Source: Actinacidiphila sp. DG2A-62 (GTDB taxonomy: Bacteria; Actinomycetota; Actinomycetes; Streptomycetales; Streptomycetaceae). From it: a stretch of 64,000 nucleotides of DNA. The position numbers and the translations under genes were made by a program. Under the pieces are notes generated by a model, which saw only the letters and a program-made list of their open reading frames with translations, made no database searches and was not told the DNA's origin. The stretch is taken from NCBI RefSeq assembly GCF_035825295.1, contig NZ_JAYMGI010000002.1:1962001-2026000 (forward strand), read 5' to 3'. This document shows, piece by piece, positions 63,808-64,000 of this stretch. Numbering within the stretch: position 1 is the first letter of the stretch; every line of letters starts with the position of its first letter.

Positions 63808-64000
63808 ATGACCACCGCCACCATGGACGACCGCACCCGGGACGCCGGCGCCGCGCCGCGCGCCCCGCGCGGTGCGTGGACGTCGGTCAAACGGTCGTGG
63901 GACAAGCACTGGTACGCGTGGGCGATGGTCGCCCCGGTGGTCATCGTGATCGGCGTGCTGGTGCTGTACCCGCTGTGCTACGGCCTGTACCTGTCCTTCA
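63808..64000 (+). CDS. malF: Maltose ABC transporter permease, N-terminal part (runs off the window)
   Basis: The first 64 codons (MTTATMDDRTRDAG...) reach the first membrane helix WAMVAPVVIVIGVLVLYPL and the YGLYLSF start of a MalF/LacF-like permease. GAGGAG lies just upstream of ATG 63808. Truncated by the window edge; the rest is expected downstream with malG. Confidence 0.85.
   Translation, partial: MTTATMDDRTRDAGAAPRAPRGAWTSVKRSWDKHWYAWAMVAPVVIVIGVLVLYPLCYGLYLSF

Noticed and set aside
1..64000. tRNA, rRNA, insertion sequences or phage genes
   Set aside because: Looked for cloverleaf-like intergenic segments, transposase motifs and terminal inverted repeats; none recognised by eye.

Overview
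The window is high-GC actinobacterial chromosome, almost certainly from the Streptomyces/Streptacidiphilus group. The evidence is GTG-rich starts, very strong G/C third-position bias, and a core gene order that follows the Streptomyces coelicolor stretch from pepA through lpdA, sucB, aceE, lipB, lipA, glnA and glnII to malE (from memory; not searched). The ortholog order is interrupted by strain-specific blocks.

Layout: (1) 1-5.3 kb: end of cobS, then a coupled pair (unknown protein plus a Ser/Thr kinase with TPR-like and WD40 repeats). (2) 5.4-14.3 kb: pepA, lpdA, sucB-type E2, a FadR/GntR regulator and aceE, the 2-oxoacid dehydrogenase supply line. (3) 14.8-21.8 kb: GNAT, DUF4240, an epimerase, an FAD amine oxidase and an NsdA-like regulator, with two arrays of a ~195-210 bp hairpin-rich intergenic repeat. 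(4) 22.1-27.7 kb: lipB-lipA (lipoate for the same dehydrogenases), two conserved small/membrane proteins, an RDD protein and glnA with a GlnR box. (5) 27.8-30.7 kb: accessory regulatory island (HATPase, lower-GC HTH-TPR protein). (6) 30.8-42.4 kb: Fpg/Nei glycosylase, two secreted glycoside hydrolases (GH99-like with a discoidin domain; GH76), a beta-lactamase-fold hydrolase, a Uma2 nuclease, an oxidoreductase, and a divergent epimerase/TetR pair with twin operators. (7) 42.8-49.4 kb: a compact class I lanthipeptide cluster of the FxLD type (precursor, LanB glutamylation protein, LanC, a one-ORF SpaB_C-PCMT protein and a TPR-like protein). (8) 49.6-53.3 kb: a translationally coupled regulatory operon (XRE, HATPase, tiny ORFs). 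(9) 53.5-59.2 kb: HAD phosphatase, Gfo/Idh/MocA oxidoreductase, isomerase, glnII with a GlnR box and a large membrane-anchored protein. (10) 59.2-64 kb: secreted pullulanase divergent from malE-malF, sharing a TTGCAG-rich control region.

Seven or eight reading-frame breaks fall inside otherwise intact genes (kinase x2, lpdA, amine oxidase, GH99-like x2, isomerase, the 57-kb protein, perhaps the epimerase). Most are single missing bases in short G or C runs, and one is in a housekeeping gene. I read them mainly as consensus errors and give corrected gene spans, but they cannot be resolved without reads.

The most interesting locus is the FxLD lanthipeptide cluster. Its precursor has the FGLD leader motif and a four-Cys core with an Asp-Asn next to a Cys, and it is paired with an isoaspartate-type methyltransferase that is fused to the elimination domain in the sequence as given.
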